From: an uncultured Halomonas sp.
GTDB taxonomy: Bacteria; Pseudomonadota; Gammaproteobacteria; Pseudomonadales; Halomonadaceae
Direction of reading: 5' to 3'
Assembly (NCBI RefSeq): GCF_947501415.1
Contig: NZ_CANMVL010000013.1
Coordinates: 62,001-126,000 of the forward strand
DNA length: 64,000 nucleotides
A program made the translations under genes and the position numbers. Numbering within the stretch: the first letter of the stretch is position 1; each line of letters opens with the position of its first letter. Of this stretch, positions 34,573-44,369 are shown piece by piece. The notes under the pieces were generated by a model. It searched no databases. It worked only from the letters and a program-made list of their open reading frames with translations, and was not told the origin of the DNA.

Positions 34573-36747
34573 TCAGGCCTGAGACATTTCGTCCCAATGA
34601 TCCAGGGAGACCAGAGTGGTGGTGAGACGGACTTGCAGCGCTTCGAGAACCGGGGGTATCGACGCCAACTCTCCTTCGGCAGCCAGGCGTTCGATCCGCG
34701 CCGCCAACTCCGCTACCGTTACCGTCCCCAGGCTCGAGGACTCCCCCTTCAGCTGGTGCGCGGCATGGCGCAATCGGTCGGCGTCACTCGACGCGAGTGC
34801 CGAGGTGATCTGAGCGAGGTGCGCCCCGCTCTGGTCGCGGTAAAGCGCCACCAGCCGCGTAAGCCCCGGTTTTCCGAGAGAGTCGAGCAGAGAGTTCAGG
34901 ACCCGAGGATCCAGCAGCGCCTGCTGGCTCATGACCAGCGGCTCCCCCGGCTCTCCCTCGTCGCCCCCCAGGTGACGCCTCAACACCTCCAGCAGGGGCT
35001 CCGGGAGCAGAGGCTTGGCAAGATAGCCATTCATCCCCGCGGCCAGACAGCTCGATGGCTCGCCTCCCGGGCCGCCGGCGGTCATCGCCACGATGGGCAC
35101 CTCGGTCAGCCAGCCCTGGCGCCGACGAAGGCGGCGAGTCACCTCCAACCCATCCATATCCGGCATCTGCACGTCCATGAAGATCAGGTCAAACTGCCGT
35201 TGCCGGGTCAGGGTCAACGCCTCGCTCCCCGAGTCGGCCAGGCTTACCCGGCAGCCCAGCCGCTCGAGCATCGCACGGGCGACCCGCTGGTTGACGGGGT
35301 TATCCTCCACTACCAGCAACTCTGCCCCCGGCAGGTGCTTCCCGGAGAGTTGCCTGCTCGCGCTGCGCCGCGCAGCGGCGTCCCGCACCGGCTCGGTGGC
35401 GGGCACCAGCGGCAGCAGGCACCAGAAGCGGCTGCCGATCCCGGGCTCGCTCTGCATGTCGAGGCGTCCCCCCATGGCGTCGATCAGACGACGCGAGATC
35501 GCCAGGCCCAGGCCGGTGCCACCGAAGCGTCGCGCGATGGAAGCATCGCCCTGCCGGAATGGCTCGAAGAGATGCTTGTGTTGCTCGGCTGGGATGCCGC
35601 ACCCCGAATCACGCACCTCGAGGCGCAGGGTATCGGCACCCTCGGGCGTCGCCTCGACAATGACCTCCCCCTCCCCGGTGAACTTCACGGCGTTGGACAC
35701 CAGATTGAGCAGCACCTGGCGCAGTCGCGCCGGATCCCCCATCACCCAGGCCGGCAGCTCCTCGGAGATTCGCGCCTCGAGTCCGATCCCGCGTGACTCG
35801 GCGCGCGCCATGAACACCGTCACCGCCCCCTCCACCAGCGTGGCAAGCGATAATGGCTGGCACTCCAGATCGAGATGCCCGGACTCGATCTTGGAGAAGT
35901 CCAGCAACTCATTGATCAGCCCCAGCAGCAGGTTGGCGCTGTCATGAAGGGTGGTCGCATACTGACGAGGTCGCTCCGCAAGAGGCTCTTCCAGCAGCAG
36001 GTCGCTCATGCCGATGACACCGTTGAGAGGCGTGCGGATCTCATGACTCACCGTGGCCAGGAACTCCGACTTGGCCTGGTTCGCCGACTCGGCACGTCGC
36101 ACGGCTGCCTGTAGCTGATGGCTGAGTATTTCCAGATCACGGCGGGCAGTGGCATTGTCGCGGGCCTCGCGGAACAACATGACCGCAACCAGCAGCGCGG
36201 AGAAGCTCATGGCCAGGATCAGCAGCAACAGCAGGCCATGGAGTCGTTGCTGTTGACGACGCTGGAGGGTCGCACGCTCGGCCAGGTAGCCATTGACGGC
36301 AATCACCAGGCGCTCGGTGCGGCTTCCCAGTATCTCCAGACGCTCCTCGAGACGCTGCCGGCTTTCGGTAGTGAGCGCCTCGAGCTCGCCGATCATGCCG
36401 TCCAGCTCACCGATCCGGCGTTCGATATCCTCGAGCAGCTCGACTACCGCGGGTGCCTTCGCCAACAGTTCGGCAACGCCACTCTGCCCCAGCATATGCA
36501 TGCGGCTATAGAACAGCTCGAAGCGCAGCCGGAGCCCGTCGAGGGTGGCATCGGGCTGTACCAGATAGCTGCGCATCTGGACGGTTTCACGGTCGATCCG
36601 ATAGGCGTGCCAACCGGTCCCCTCGGCGACTCTGCCCACCAGGCTATCCTGGCGCCAGGCAACCAGGCTGACCACGATCAGGGCCGCGGCAAACAGCACC
36701 AGGGCGCTGATCGCCCCCAGCCTCAGCCGCAGGGGCAACCTCAACAT
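34573..36747 (-). CDS. Hybrid sensor histidine kinase with receiver and Hpt domains
   Basis: 724 residues. TM1 lies near residues 10-30, then a helical periplasmic region (about 30-170) and TM2 '[20 protein letters not shown]'. HisKA follows with '[20 protein letters not shown]', HATPase with '[17 protein letters not shown]' and '[20 protein letters not shown]', the receiver with '[18 protein letters not shown]' and phospho-Asp in '[16 protein letters not shown]', and a C-terminal Hpt with '[16 protein letters not shown]'. Phosphate should pass His-Asp-His to a regulator encoded elsewhere. ATG 36747 has AGGGGGTGG; a TTG at 36774 is less likely. It lies 42 bases behind the molybdopterin-fold protein gene, which may be its periplasmic partner. 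Confidence 0.92.
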   Translation of the reverse strand: MLRLPLRLRLGAISALVLFAAALIVVSLVAWRQDSLVGRVAEGTGWHAYRIDRETVQMRSYLVQPDATLDGLRLRFELFYSRMHMLGQSGVAELLAKAPAVVELLEDIERRIGELDGMIGELEALTTESRQRLEERLEILGSRTERLVIAVNGYLAERATLQRRQQQRLHGLLLLLILAMSFSALLVAVMLFREARDNATARRDLEILSHQLQAAVRRAESANQAKSEFLATVSHEIRTPLNGVIGMSDLLLEEPLAERPRQYATTLHDSANLLLGLINELLDFSKIESGHLDLECQPLSLATLVEGAVTVFMARAESRGIGLEARISEELPAWVMGDPARLRQVLLNLVSNAVKFTGEGEVIVEATPEGADTLRLEVRDSGCGIPAEQHKHLFEPFRQGDASIARRFGGTGLGLAISRRLIDAMGGRLDMQSEPGIGSRFWCLLPLVPATEPVRDAAARRSASRQLSGKHLPGAELLVVEDNPVNQRVARAMLERLGCRVSLADSGSEALTLTRQRQFDLIFMDVQMPDMDGLEVTRRLRRRQGWLTEVPIVAMTAGGPGGEPSSCLAAGMNGYLAKPLLPEPLLEVLRRHLGGDEGEPGEPLVMSQQALLDPRVLNSLLDSLGKPGLTRLVALYRDQSGAHLAQITSALASSDADRLRHAAHQLKGESSSLGTVTVAELAARIERLAAEGELASIPPVLEALQVRLTTTLVSLDHWDEMSQA

Positions 36748-36789
36748 CCGCCACCCCCTGTCGAGTGCGCCCAATCACCGCATATGCAA

Positions 36790-37296
36790 TCAGCGCACAT
36801 GAATGCTGGCCACATGCCATACCGAACGAAAGCGCACCGCTTCGGTATGCAGCTCCGGATGATCACCGAAGGGATAGAGCACGAAGAGCGGGCCGAGTTC
36901 GCGTATCGGCATCGGCTCGCCATCACGACTCATGGCCAGAATCACGTCATAGTCATGCAGCTCCTGAACGGGAATCTCCGCTCGAAACTTGTTCAGGGCC
37001 TGCACGACGATACTATCGCCCTGCGCCCCCACCGCCGCGAGCACCTCGCGCATCAGAGGGCCCCGAAAGCAGCTGGTCGCACGGTGCCATGGGGTTCGAG
37101 TACAGACCGTCAGTGGCGAGAGACTCCCCAGCAGCTCGCGGTCGAAGTGCGCCTGGCTGCCGGCATTGGTGTGGGTGATATTCCCGGTGACGGTCAGCAA
37201 CACCTCGCCTTCCGGCGCAGGCAGCCCATCGCCGATAGCGGATGCGGGCAGACCGGCCAGCAGGAAGGCGAGGCAAATAACGATCGTCTGGCGCAT
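36790..37296 (-). CDS. Small exported molybdopterin-oxidoreductase-fold protein
   Basis: 168 residues with a signal peptide (MRQTIVICLAFLLAGLPASA). The mature part matches the compact sulfite-oxidase/YedY-type molybdopterin fold: 'VLLTVTGNITHTNAG', 'TPWHRATSCFRGPLMREVLA' and 'YDVILAMSRDGEPMPIRELG' followed by LFVLYPF. Such short forms lack a catalytic dimer domain and are often found beside sensor kinases or GGDEF proteins, suggesting a sensing role. ATG 37296 is preferred (AGGGG upstream); ATG 37305 is also possible. Probably cotranscribed with the hybrid kinase. Confidence 0.75.
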   Translation of the reverse strand: MRQTIVICLAFLLAGLPASAIGDGLPAPEGEVLLTVTGNITHTNAGSQAHFDRELLGSLSPLTVCTRTPWHRATSCFRGPLMREVLAAVGAQGDSIVVQALNKFRAEIPVQELHDYDVILAMSRDGEPMPIRELGPLFVLYPFGDHPELHTEAVRFRSVWHVASIHVR

Positions 37297-37376
37297 GACG
37301 GCCATCCCCTTCAATCGAGTTTGGTGCGTCAGACTACGCGATCACATCGGTATGGTCAGGTGAACGCACCCACGCA

Positions 37377-38714
37377 TCATGCGACGTATCGATGCGGGGC
37401 TTCAGGCTCTCGCCGCCAGAGCGTTGAGAGCGTGACCGGCGTTCTCGGTTTGTCAGGGGAACGTTTGCCCGCTGACAACTGCCCGTCCTTGCGGCGGGTC
37501 AGCTTGTATTTCCAGGCCCAGTAGCGGGCGCCGATGTTGTAGCTGGCATTGAGATCCGCATTGTATTGCTTGCCGTTCTGGAAGGTGGCGAGTTCGTGCT
37601 GCGCCTTGTCCCGCTTGATGCGACCCGAGCCATCGAAGGCCCAGGAGGAGGTGCCTCGCGGGTAGACATGGACGACCCGGCCGCCGGCCTCGACCATCTT
37701 CTGCTCGATCAGCGTGGCCAGTCGGCGATGCAGCCAGTGGTGGAAGCGCTGGCGCAGTCCCGACCGCTTCTTGCCGGCCCTGGGCCGCCAGCCCTTCAGA
37801 TCCTCCAGCACGATCACATCGGCCCCATGCTCCAGGGCGAAGTCGACCAGTCGGCGGGAGGTCTGCTGGGCCATCTGCTCGTTGATGTGCTGGGCCTTGC
37901 GGTACCACGTCCGCCCAAACCCTTTCGAGAGCTTGGCGGTCTTGCGCGCCTTGCGGCGGATCAGCGTGGCGCGCTTGTCACGACGGTCCATGTCCGCGGC
38001 GGGGTGGAAGCCCCCCCTCGCCGCGACGGTGCCGTTCGGTGTCACGATGCTGGCCGTGGCCAGCGTATTGATCCCCAGATCAACGGCGCAGACGCGCTGT
38101 CGATCGGGAAGAGAGGGTGGCGTCATCTCTACCGGCACTGCCAGGTGGCAGCGCCGGTTGAGTACCAGCGTCGGTGATTTGATGGTACCCAGGTGATGCC
38201 GTTGGCGTACCGCCTTGATGGCCACCTCATGCCACAGCCACTCATTGCCGTCCCACAGCTTCAGGCTGGCAGTCGTGAACTCAGCATCGAACTTGACCAA
38301 CTGCCCGCGGTACATCACCGGATAGCAGCCGGCGATCGGATTGAAGCGTGGTGGCTTGGCGTCGCGGCGAGCGCGATCGCCCGACTGCCAGGCCCGATAG
38401 CGGGTCAGGTAACTGGATACCTGGCCCTTGACAAACTCGATGGCCGCCCGGCGAAGGTAGGACGGGAACTTGTAGAAACGCTTGGCGAAGTAGAGGTGGC
38501 GAGGCGAGGGGTTTTTCTTGGTAGGGTGCATCAGCCGCTCCACGGCAGCGGCAAAACTCGGTGCCTGCTGTAGCGATGGCCAGTTGCTCAGTACCACCAC
38601 CGACAACGCACGGCAGAACTGTCGGTATTCCGCCAGCGTCAAGCGCACCAGGTGTCGCTGCTGCGCCGTGGCGTGTAGAGGCCACTTGTCCGTGCGAATC
38701 AAGGTTCGAGTCAT
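37377..38714 (-). CDS. tnpB: TnpB-type RNA-guided nuclease (IS200/IS605 OrfB), solitary
   Basis: 445 residues. The RuvC triad is intact: Asp212 in 'CAVDLGINTLAT', Glu304 in 'VIVLEDLKGW' and Asp387 in 'YNADLNASYNIGARY'. The usual four-Cys zinc ribbon is replaced by 'GTSSWAFDGSGRIKRDKAQ', with no cysteine, as in one known TnpB branch. No tnpA transposase is near, so this is a solo copy. TnpB cuts DNA guided by an RNA from its own 3' end, so a guide may span the stop codon near 37377. No ribosome site is visible before ATG 38714. Confidence 0.9.
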   Translation of the reverse strand: MTRTLIRTDKWPLHATAQQRHLVRLTLAEYRQFCRALSVVVLSNWPSLQQAPSFAAAVERLMHPTKKNPSPRHLYFAKRFYKFPSYLRRAAIEFVKGQVSSYLTRYRAWQSGDRARRDAKPPRFNPIAGCYPVMYRGQLVKFDAEFTTASLKLWDGNEWLWHEVAIKAVRQRHHLGTIKSPTLVLNRRCHLAVPVEMTPPSLPDRQRVCAVDLGINTLATASIVTPNGTVAARGGFHPAADMDRRDKRATLIRRKARKTAKLSKGFGRTWYRKAQHINEQMAQQTSRRLVDFALEHGADVIVLEDLKGWRPRAGKKRSGLRQRFHHWLHRRLATLIEQKMVEAGGRVVHVYPRGTSSWAFDGSGRIKRDKAQHELATFQNGKQYNADLNASYNIGARYWAWKYKLTRRKDGQLSAGKRSPDKPRTPVTLSTLWRREPEAPHRYVA

Positions 38715-38755
38715 GGAAAAAGGCTAAGCCATTAGCTGATATTTATCCAGTAAAC

Positions 38756-38775
38756 GCCTTGGCTTTTGCCAAGGC
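38756..38775. repeat. Perfect 8-bp inverted repeat near the TnpB left end
   Basis: GCCTTGGC-TTTT-GCCAAGGC lies 42 bases upstream of the tnpB start. IS200/IS605 elements carry subterminal hairpins at their ends, so this may mark the left end; it could also be a simple hairpin. Confidence 0.4.
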
Positions 38776-38899
38776 TCGCCGCTTAACTAGCGCATCACGC
38801 TCCGCGTCGATGCGTAGGATGCGCGGCCGATTTGCTCAACGAAGGCCGGGGGCATGGTCGCCCCCGGCATGATGCCTGGTCGAAGGAGAGTAACGACGG

Positions 38900-39727
38900 T
38901 CAGCCGTGGAGGTCGTGCTTCTCCTCCCGGGGCTTGATGACCACCAGGTCCTCGTAGGCATGCCAGCTGGCGAAGCCCAGCACCGGCAGGATAAGCGCCA
39001 GACCAATATAGAAGGTCAACACCCCGACCAGCACACAGCCGGTGAGAATCGCGGCCCAGAGCAGCATCGGACGGAAGTTTCTGGATACCGAACGAATGCT
39101 GGCCTCGATGCCCTCCATGAAGGTCAGATCCTGATCCATCAGGGTCGGAATGGCCACTACGCTGATGGCGAAGGCGCCAAAGGCCAGGATGCTTCCCAGC
39201 ACGGTACCGACGGCGATCATGCCGAGCCCCTGGGGGGTTGTCAGCAGGGCGGCATAGAGATCCGTCGGGCTTGGCACCTCGAAGCCGAAGAAGAGGGCAA
39301 ACAGCAGGGTCGCCACACGAATCCAGGCGAGGAAGAAGATCATCATCATGACCCCCATCATCGCCAGCTGGCCGGCATGGGGCCGCCAGGCGCCGAAGGC
39401 ATCCCCAAGATGCGGGGCGCGACTGGCCTCCAGTGCACGACTGATGCCATAGGAGCCTACCGCCACCAGCGGGCCAATGAACATGAAGCCCGCCACCAGC
39501 GGGAGCAGCCAGTGCCACAGGCCCAGATAGATGGCGCCGACGGTAACGGCGATACTCAGCCCCACCCAGAACATGCCGTACGCGAGACTGACGACGGCAG
39601 CCTGGCGAAAATCCTCGATGCCGGCGGCGAGCCAGGCCCTGGGTCGCTCCATGCCGACCGGCTGGATGGTGATCTTCACGCCGGGCCCTGCCGACGCGTC
39701 CCGTGATTTCTCAGTTGCCGCATTCAT
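38900..39727 (-). CDS. DUF2189 integral membrane protein
   Basis: 275 residues with about six transmembrane segments, e.g. 'WLLPLVAGFMFIGPLVAVGS', 'MMGVMMMIFFLAWIRVATLL' and 'LTFYIGLALILPVLGFASWH'. The N-terminal 'RAWLAAGIEDFRQAAVVSLA' and central 'MDQDLTFMEGIEASIRSVSR' motifs are typical of DUF2189, often found near cytochrome oxidase genes. Function unknown. GAGAGGTGACTC precedes ATG 39727. Confidence 0.88.
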   Translation of the reverse strand: MNAATEKSRDASAGPGVKITIQPVGMERPRAWLAAGIEDFRQAAVVSLAYGMFWVGLSIAVTVGAIYLGLWHWLLPLVAGFMFIGPLVAVGSYGISRALEASRAPHLGDAFGAWRPHAGQLAMMGVMMMIFFLAWIRVATLLFALFFGFEVPSPTDLYAALLTTPQGLGMIAVGTVLGSILAFGAFAISVVAIPTLMDQDLTFMEGIEASIRSVSRNFRPMLLWAAILTGCVLVGVLTFYIGLALILPVLGFASWHAYEDLVVIKPREEKHDLHG

Positions 39728-39915
39728 GAGTCACCTCTCTTCGCCGACGAGTGCCCGACCGACTCGGGCGCCGCGTGGATGGCCTCGGATCATCACCGGG
39801 TCATCGAAACGCATTAACGAGGGTCTATCGTTAACTATGCCTTAATCTAGTTGATCGGGATCAACTCTGCCGGAAATCGCGCCGATCTCATTCCACGCTC
39901 AGGTCACTGCCAGAA

Positions 39916-39952
39916 CGCAGAGGGCCCCGACGCGATGTCGAGGCCCTCTGCG
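39916..39952 (-). terminator. Hairpin after the UspA gene
   Basis: A perfect 11-bp stem CGCAGAGGGCC/GGCCCTCTGCG with an inner CGA/TCG pairing, 34 bases past the uspA stop. Likely end of the TAXI transporter transcript. Confidence 0.55.
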
Positions 39953-39985
39953 AAACCGAATGGTGCGGCAGGATGCCTGCCGCGA

Positions 39986-40414
39986 TCAACGCACGATCAT
40001 TACCGATACCCTGGAGTGGTGTACCACATGCTCGGCATTCGGCCCCAGCACGTAATCGGCGAACTTGCGCTTGTTATGGGAGGCCATCACGATCAGGTCC
40101 ACCTCGAGCTTCTTCGCCGCCTTGACGATCGCCTCCCAGGGCGAGCCATCGACGATGACGCTCTGGACCGTGATATCGTCAGGCACGTGCTCGCGAATAA
40201 ACTCGTGCTGCGCCTCGGTGATCGCCGCATGGGCCTTCTTGGCGAAATCCTTGGGAAAATAGGAGCCGACCAGCGGCATGCGGTAGTCCGGCAGCACCGT
40301 CACCACATGCAGCGACGCTCCGAAGCTGCGGCACAGCGCCAGCGCCGTCGGTAGCGCCTTGGCCCAGGAGGCCTCCTCGTTGAGGTCCACCGTCAACATG
40401 ATCTTCTGATACAT
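39986..40414 (-). CDS. Universal stress protein (UspA family)
   Basis: 142 residues, with the nucleotide-binding end 'IVMASHNKRKFADYVLGPNA' followed by EHVVHHSRVSVMIV. In Halomonas, TeaD, a UspA protein, is encoded behind the ectoine TRAP transporter teaABC and tunes its activity through ATP binding. This copy sits 11 bases behind the TAXI-type permease, so a similar regulatory role is likely. GGGAGAG precedes ATG 40414. Confidence 0.9.
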   Translation of the reverse strand: MYQKIMLTVDLNEEASWAKALPTALALCRSFGASLHVVTVLPDYRMPLVGSYFPKDFAKKAHAAITEAQHEFIREHVPDDITVQSVIVDGSPWEAIVKAAKKLEVDLIVMASHNKRKFADYVLGPNAEHVVHHSRVSVMIVR

Positions 40415-40425
40415 GACACTCTCCC

Positions 40426-43020
40426 TCAGGCAGACGCCGCAGCGGCGTCACGATCACGCCGTCGACGCTGCAACATTACGACCAGGCCGAAGACCAGGAA
40501 GGCCGGAATCCACATCAGCTCCTTGGTCCAGCGATCCACCGGCGCGAGTACCTGAATGATCTCCTGGTCGAAGTCGAAGCCCAGGTCCGACGCCTCGCTG
40601 CCGAAGGTCACCATGTCGACCACGGCCCTGTCCTCTTCGATGATCAGCTCCAGGCCCAGGTTCTCCAGCCGCTCCTCGCCGGTCTCGCCACTCGGCACCG
40701 GCAGCTGCATATAGGTGGTCAACGGATCACCGAAGTCATCCTCGCCAAGGATCTGCAACCGCAACGTACTCTCCTCGTCCACGCTGCCAAGCGCCTCGAC
40801 AAACTGTGCCGGCGGAATCTCCTGATAGGGGTCATGGAGCTGATCCATCCAGAAGCCCGGCCGAAACAGGGTAAAGGCCACCAGCAGCAGCACGATGGAC
40901 TCATACCAGCGGTTACGGGCGATCATGAACCCCTGGGTGGCCGCCGCGAAGATCAGCATGGCGATCGTCGACACCACGAAGATCAGCACCCCCTGCAGGG
41001 CGGTGACATCGATCAGCAGCAGGTCGGTATTGAAGATGAACAGGAACGGCAACGCGGCGGTGCGCAGGCTGTAGTAGAAGGCCTGGAAGCCGGTACGTAT
41101 CGGGTCACCGCCAGAGACCGCCGCCGCGGCAAAGGAGGCGAGCCCCACCGGCGGCGTCACATCCGCCATGATGCCGAAGTAGAACACGAACAGGTGTACG
41201 GCGATCAACGGTACCAGCAGGCCGTTCTGCTCACCCAGCTGGACGATCACCGGCGCCAGTAGCGCCGACACCACGATGTAGTTGGCCGTGGTGGGCAGCC
41301 CCATGCCGAGAATCAGGCTGAGCACCGCGGTGAAGATCAGGATCAGCATCAGGTTGCCCATGGAGAGGATCTCCACCACATCGGCAAGCACCAGGCCGAC
41401 GCCGGTCTGGGACACCGCACCGACGATGATGCCGGCGGTGGCGGTGGCGATGCCGATGCCGATCATGTTGCGGGCACCGGTGACCAGGCCGCTCCACAGG
41501 TCCATGACCCCCTCGCGCAGGTCCGCCGCCATGTCACTGCGCCCACGGAAGATCGATGTGATGGGACGCTGGGTGAGGATGATGAAGACCATGAACACCG
41601 TGGCCCAGAAGGCCGACAGCCCCGGCGAGAGGCGCTCCACCATCAAGCACCAGATCAGCACGATCACCGGCAGGATGAACTGCAGGCCGACCATCACCGT
41701 GGGACGGGTCTGGGGCAGCTTGTAGATGGGTGCATCGGGGTCATCGAGCTCCAGCTCGGGATAGCGGGAGGCAACCTTGAGCAGCCCCACATAGATCACC
41801 GCCAGTCCGGCGGCCACCACCCAGGGCGTCGCACCACCCAGCACCGGCTTCAACCAGCCCAGGCCATAGTAGACCACGAGAGCCGTGATCATCATCAGGA
41901 GCAGGCCTCCGAGGAAGCCGATCGCCTTGCGCACCAGCGGCTTGGGCGGGTTGCTGCTCTCCAGGCCCTGGAGGCCGGCCTTGAGCGCCTCGAGATGAAC
42001 GATATAGATCAACGCGATATAGGAGATCAATGCCGGCAGGAAGGCGTGCTTGATCACCTCCACGTAGGAGATGCCCACATACTCGACCATCAGGAAGGCC
42101 GCGGCCCCCATGACCGGCGGCATGATCTGACCATTGACCGAGGAGGAGACCTCCACCGCGCCGGCCTTCTCCGCCGAGAAGCCGACACGCTTCATCATCG
42201 GTACCGTGAAGGTGCCGGTGGTCACCACGTTGGCGATGGAGGAACCGGAGATCAGGCCGGTCATGCCCGAGGCCACCACGGCGGCCTTGGCCGGCCCGCC
42301 CTTGTAGTGGCCCAGCAGCGAGAAGGCGACCTTGATGAAATAGTTGCCGGCGCCGGCCTTGTCGAGCAGCGCACCGAACAGCACGAACAGGAACACGAAG
42401 CTGGTCGAGACCCCCAGCGCAATGCCGAAGACCCCCTGGGTCGTCAACCACTGATGGTTGACCAGACCGTAGAGGCTGACCCCGCGGTGGGACAGGATGC
42501 CCGGCATGTAGGGCCCGGCCAGCGAGTAGATGATGAAGATCGAGGCGATGATCATCAGCGGCGGACCGAGCGCCCGTCGCGTGGCCTCGAGCAGCAGCAG
42601 GATACCCGCCACACCGATGATCACGTCCTGCAGTATCGGCGCACCGGGACGCTGGGCCAACTGTTCGTAGAACATGAACATGTAGGCACCACAGAAGGCC
42701 GCCGCGGCCGCCAGGACCCAGTCCTGAACGGGGATGCGATCACGGGGCGAACGCTTGAGCGCGGGATAGGCCATATAGGCCAGGAAGAGCGCGAAGGCCA
42801 GGTGAATGGAGCGGGACTCGGTGGCGTTGAAGACCCCGAAGCCCAGCATGAACGGCAGTGGAGACGCGATCCACAGCTGGAAGAGCGACCAGGCGGCGGC
42901 AATGCTGACCAGCAGCTTGCCAGGCGTGCCGGACGGCTTGCGGGCCCCGGAGTCGCTCGAGGCGACCATATCCTCGAGATCGACCTCTTGCCCCGCGGCC
43001 CTCTTGTTGTCCTCAGTCAT
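40426..43020 (-). CDS. TAXI-type TRAP transporter fused 4TM/12TM permease
   Basis: 864 residues. DctQ-like and DctM-like membrane parts are joined in one chain, the form that pairs with TAXI binding proteins. The DctM part shows 'ASGMTGLISGSSIANVVTTG', 'GQIMPPVMGAAAFLMVEYVG' and 'LSLILGMGLPTTANYIVVSA'. The last 180 residues include a soluble, acidic stretch before one final membrane helix. Na+-driven uptake of an unknown organic acid. ATG 43020 (MTEDNKR) was chosen; the upstream frame to 43074 has no homology. Confidence 0.93.
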   Translation of the reverse strand: MTEDNKRAAGQEVDLEDMVASSDSGARKPSGTPGKLLVSIAAAWSLFQLWIASPLPFMLGFGVFNATESRSIHLAFALFLAYMAYPALKRSPRDRIPVQDWVLAAAAAFCGAYMFMFYEQLAQRPGAPILQDVIIGVAGILLLLEATRRALGPPLMIIASIFIIYSLAGPYMPGILSHRGVSLYGLVNHQWLTTQGVFGIALGVSTSFVFLFVLFGALLDKAGAGNYFIKVAFSLLGHYKGGPAKAAVVASGMTGLISGSSIANVVTTGTFTVPMMKRVGFSAEKAGAVEVSSSVNGQIMPPVMGAAAFLMVEYVGISYVEVIKHAFLPALISYIALIYIVHLEALKAGLQGLESSNPPKPLVRKAIGFLGGLLLMMITALVVYYGLGWLKPVLGGATPWVVAAGLAVIYVGLLKVASRYPELELDDPDAPIYKLPQTRPTVMVGLQFILPVIVLIWCLMVERLSPGLSAFWATVFMVFIILTQRPITSIFRGRSDMAADLREGVMDLWSGLVTGARNMIGIGIATATAGIIVGAVSQTGVGLVLADVVEILSMGNLMLILIFTAVLSLILGMGLPTTANYIVVSALLAPVIVQLGEQNGLLVPLIAVHLFVFYFGIMADVTPPVGLASFAAAAVSGGDPIRTGFQAFYYSLRTAALPFLFIFNTDLLLIDVTALQGVLIFVVSTIAMLIFAAATQGFMIARNRWYESIVLLLVAFTLFRPGFWMDQLHDPYQEIPPAQFVEALGSVDEESTLRLQILGEDDFGDPLTTYMQLPVPSGETGEERLENLGLELIIEEDRAVVDMVTFGSEASDLGFDFDQEIIQVLAPVDRWTKELMWIPAFLVFGLVVMLQRRRRDRDAAAASA

Positions 43021-43087
43021 AAGCGTGCCCTGCTCTGTAACGTTTCCCTGGGAGCGCCCGGGATGGCCTCCCACGGCATCTCAAACA

Positions 43088-43120
43088 GAATGCGCGGCCC
43101 CCTCGGGTGACCGCGCATTC
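43088..43120 (-). terminator. Intercistronic hairpin between TAXI binding protein and permease genes
   Basis: A perfect 10-bp stem GAATGCGCGG/CCGCGCATTC with a 13-base loop, 34 bases past the binding-protein stop. Such hairpins often raise binding-protein message above permease message. Confidence 0.5.
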
Positions 43121-43153
43121 TTCACCGAGGTGAAAGCACCTCAGGCCGTTGTA

Positions 43154-44134
43154 TCACTCAATCCAGCCCTGCTCACGATAGTAGCGTGCAGCCCCATCGT
43201 GCAGCGGTGCGGAGAGACCCGAAGAGACCATCTCTTCCGGCTTGAGATTCGCAAAGGCCGGATGCAGCTTCTTGAAGCGATCGAAGTTGTCGAAGATCGC
43301 CTTGACGGTCTGGTAGACGATCTCCTCGTCGGTTTCGGCGGTGGTCACGAAGGTCGCCGCGACACCGAAGGTCTCGACCTCCTCGTCGTTGCCCTTGTAG
43401 AGGCCGCCTGGGATGGTCGACATGGAGTAGTAGGGGTACTCGTCGACGATGCCCTGGATCGCCTCACCGTTGAGCGGGATCAGCCGTGAGTCGACGGTGG
43501 TGGTCGCCTCCTGGATGGAGCCGTTGGGGTGGCCGACCACATAGGCCATGGCGTCGATGTTGTTGTCGGCCAGGGCCGAGGCCATCTCGGCGGCATCGAG
43601 CTGTGAGGCCAGCGAGAAGGAGTCTTCGGTCCAGCCCTTGGCCTCCATCACCACTTCCATGGTGTTGCGCTGGCCGGAACCCGGGTTGCCGATATTGACG
43701 CGCTTGCCCTCCAGATCATCGAGGGTCTCGATGCCGGAGTCGGCCCGCGCCAGAATGGTCAGCGGCTCGCCATGGGCACGGAATACCGCGCGCAGGTCTT
43801 CAAAGGGCTCGCCTTCGAAGTTGCCGGTACCGTTGTAGGCCTGGTACTGGACATCGGACTGCACCACACCCATATCGAGCTGGCCGGACTTGATGCCGTT
43901 GACGTTGGCCACCGAGCCGCCGGTGGAGGGCGCGTTGCACTTGATGTTGGCGTCGTCCAGACGGTTCACCAGGCGGCAGACGGACTGGCCGACCACATAG
44001 TAGACGCCGGTCTGGCCACCGGTACCGATGGTGATGAACTTCTCTTCGTCCTGGGCCATGGCCGGCGAGGCGAACATCGCGGCCCCCAGGATCGCGCCGG
44101 TGAAGGCAGCAGCAGAGAATGCATGGCGTTTCAT
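43154..44134 (-). CDS. TAXI-family TRAP transporter solute-binding protein
   Basis: 326 residues with a Sec signal ending ASPAMAQD. Family marks are 'FITIGTGGQTGVYYVVGQSV' and 'PSTGGSVANVNGIKSGQLDM', 'GKRVNIGNPGSGQRNTMEVV' and 'DAMAYVVGHPNGSIQEATTT'. It captures the substrate in the periplasm for the fused permease downstream; TAXI ligands are poorly known (glutamate or 2-oxoglutarate in some cases). ATG 44134 has GAGGTG upstream and is better than GTG 44140. Confidence 0.93.
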   Translation of the reverse strand: MKRHAFSAAAFTGAILGAAMFASPAMAQDEEKFITIGTGGQTGVYYVVGQSVCRLVNRLDDANIKCNAPSTGGSVANVNGIKSGQLDMGVVQSDVQYQAYNGTGNFEGEPFEDLRAVFRAHGEPLTILARADSGIETLDDLEGKRVNIGNPGSGQRNTMEVVMEAKGWTEDSFSLASQLDAAEMASALADNNIDAMAYVVGHPNGSIQEATTTVDSRLIPLNGEAIQGIVDEYPYYSMSTIPGGLYKGNDEEVETFGVAATFVTTAETDEEIVYQTVKAIFDNFDRFKKLHPAFANLKPEEMVSSGLSAPLHDGAARYYREQGWIE

Positions 44135-44334
44135 GAACACACCTCTTTGACGTTGTCGGCAAGAGAGCGGAGCGTCGTGAGCGCAGAGGCCCCGAATCTA
44201 CCACCCTCCTCTACTTTAGCGAAAAAATCATTCCGGGGATAATGACCGGAGGCAAAGCCGCCGAATCATGACCGGCGGAGGTATTCACCCACCAGTCTAG
44301 CCTTGTCGAGCGTTTATGAAGCGTTAATCTTATG

Positions 44335-44357
44335 ATGCGGCGCAGCAAGAGCCGCAT
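44335..44357 (-). terminator. Hairpin after the DUF2798 gene
   Basis: ATGCGGC/GCCGCAT stem with a 9-base loop, just past the stop at 44370 in the direction of transcription. A weak A/T stretch follows. Confidence 0.4.
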
Positions 44358-44369
44358 GGGGCCGGTCCG

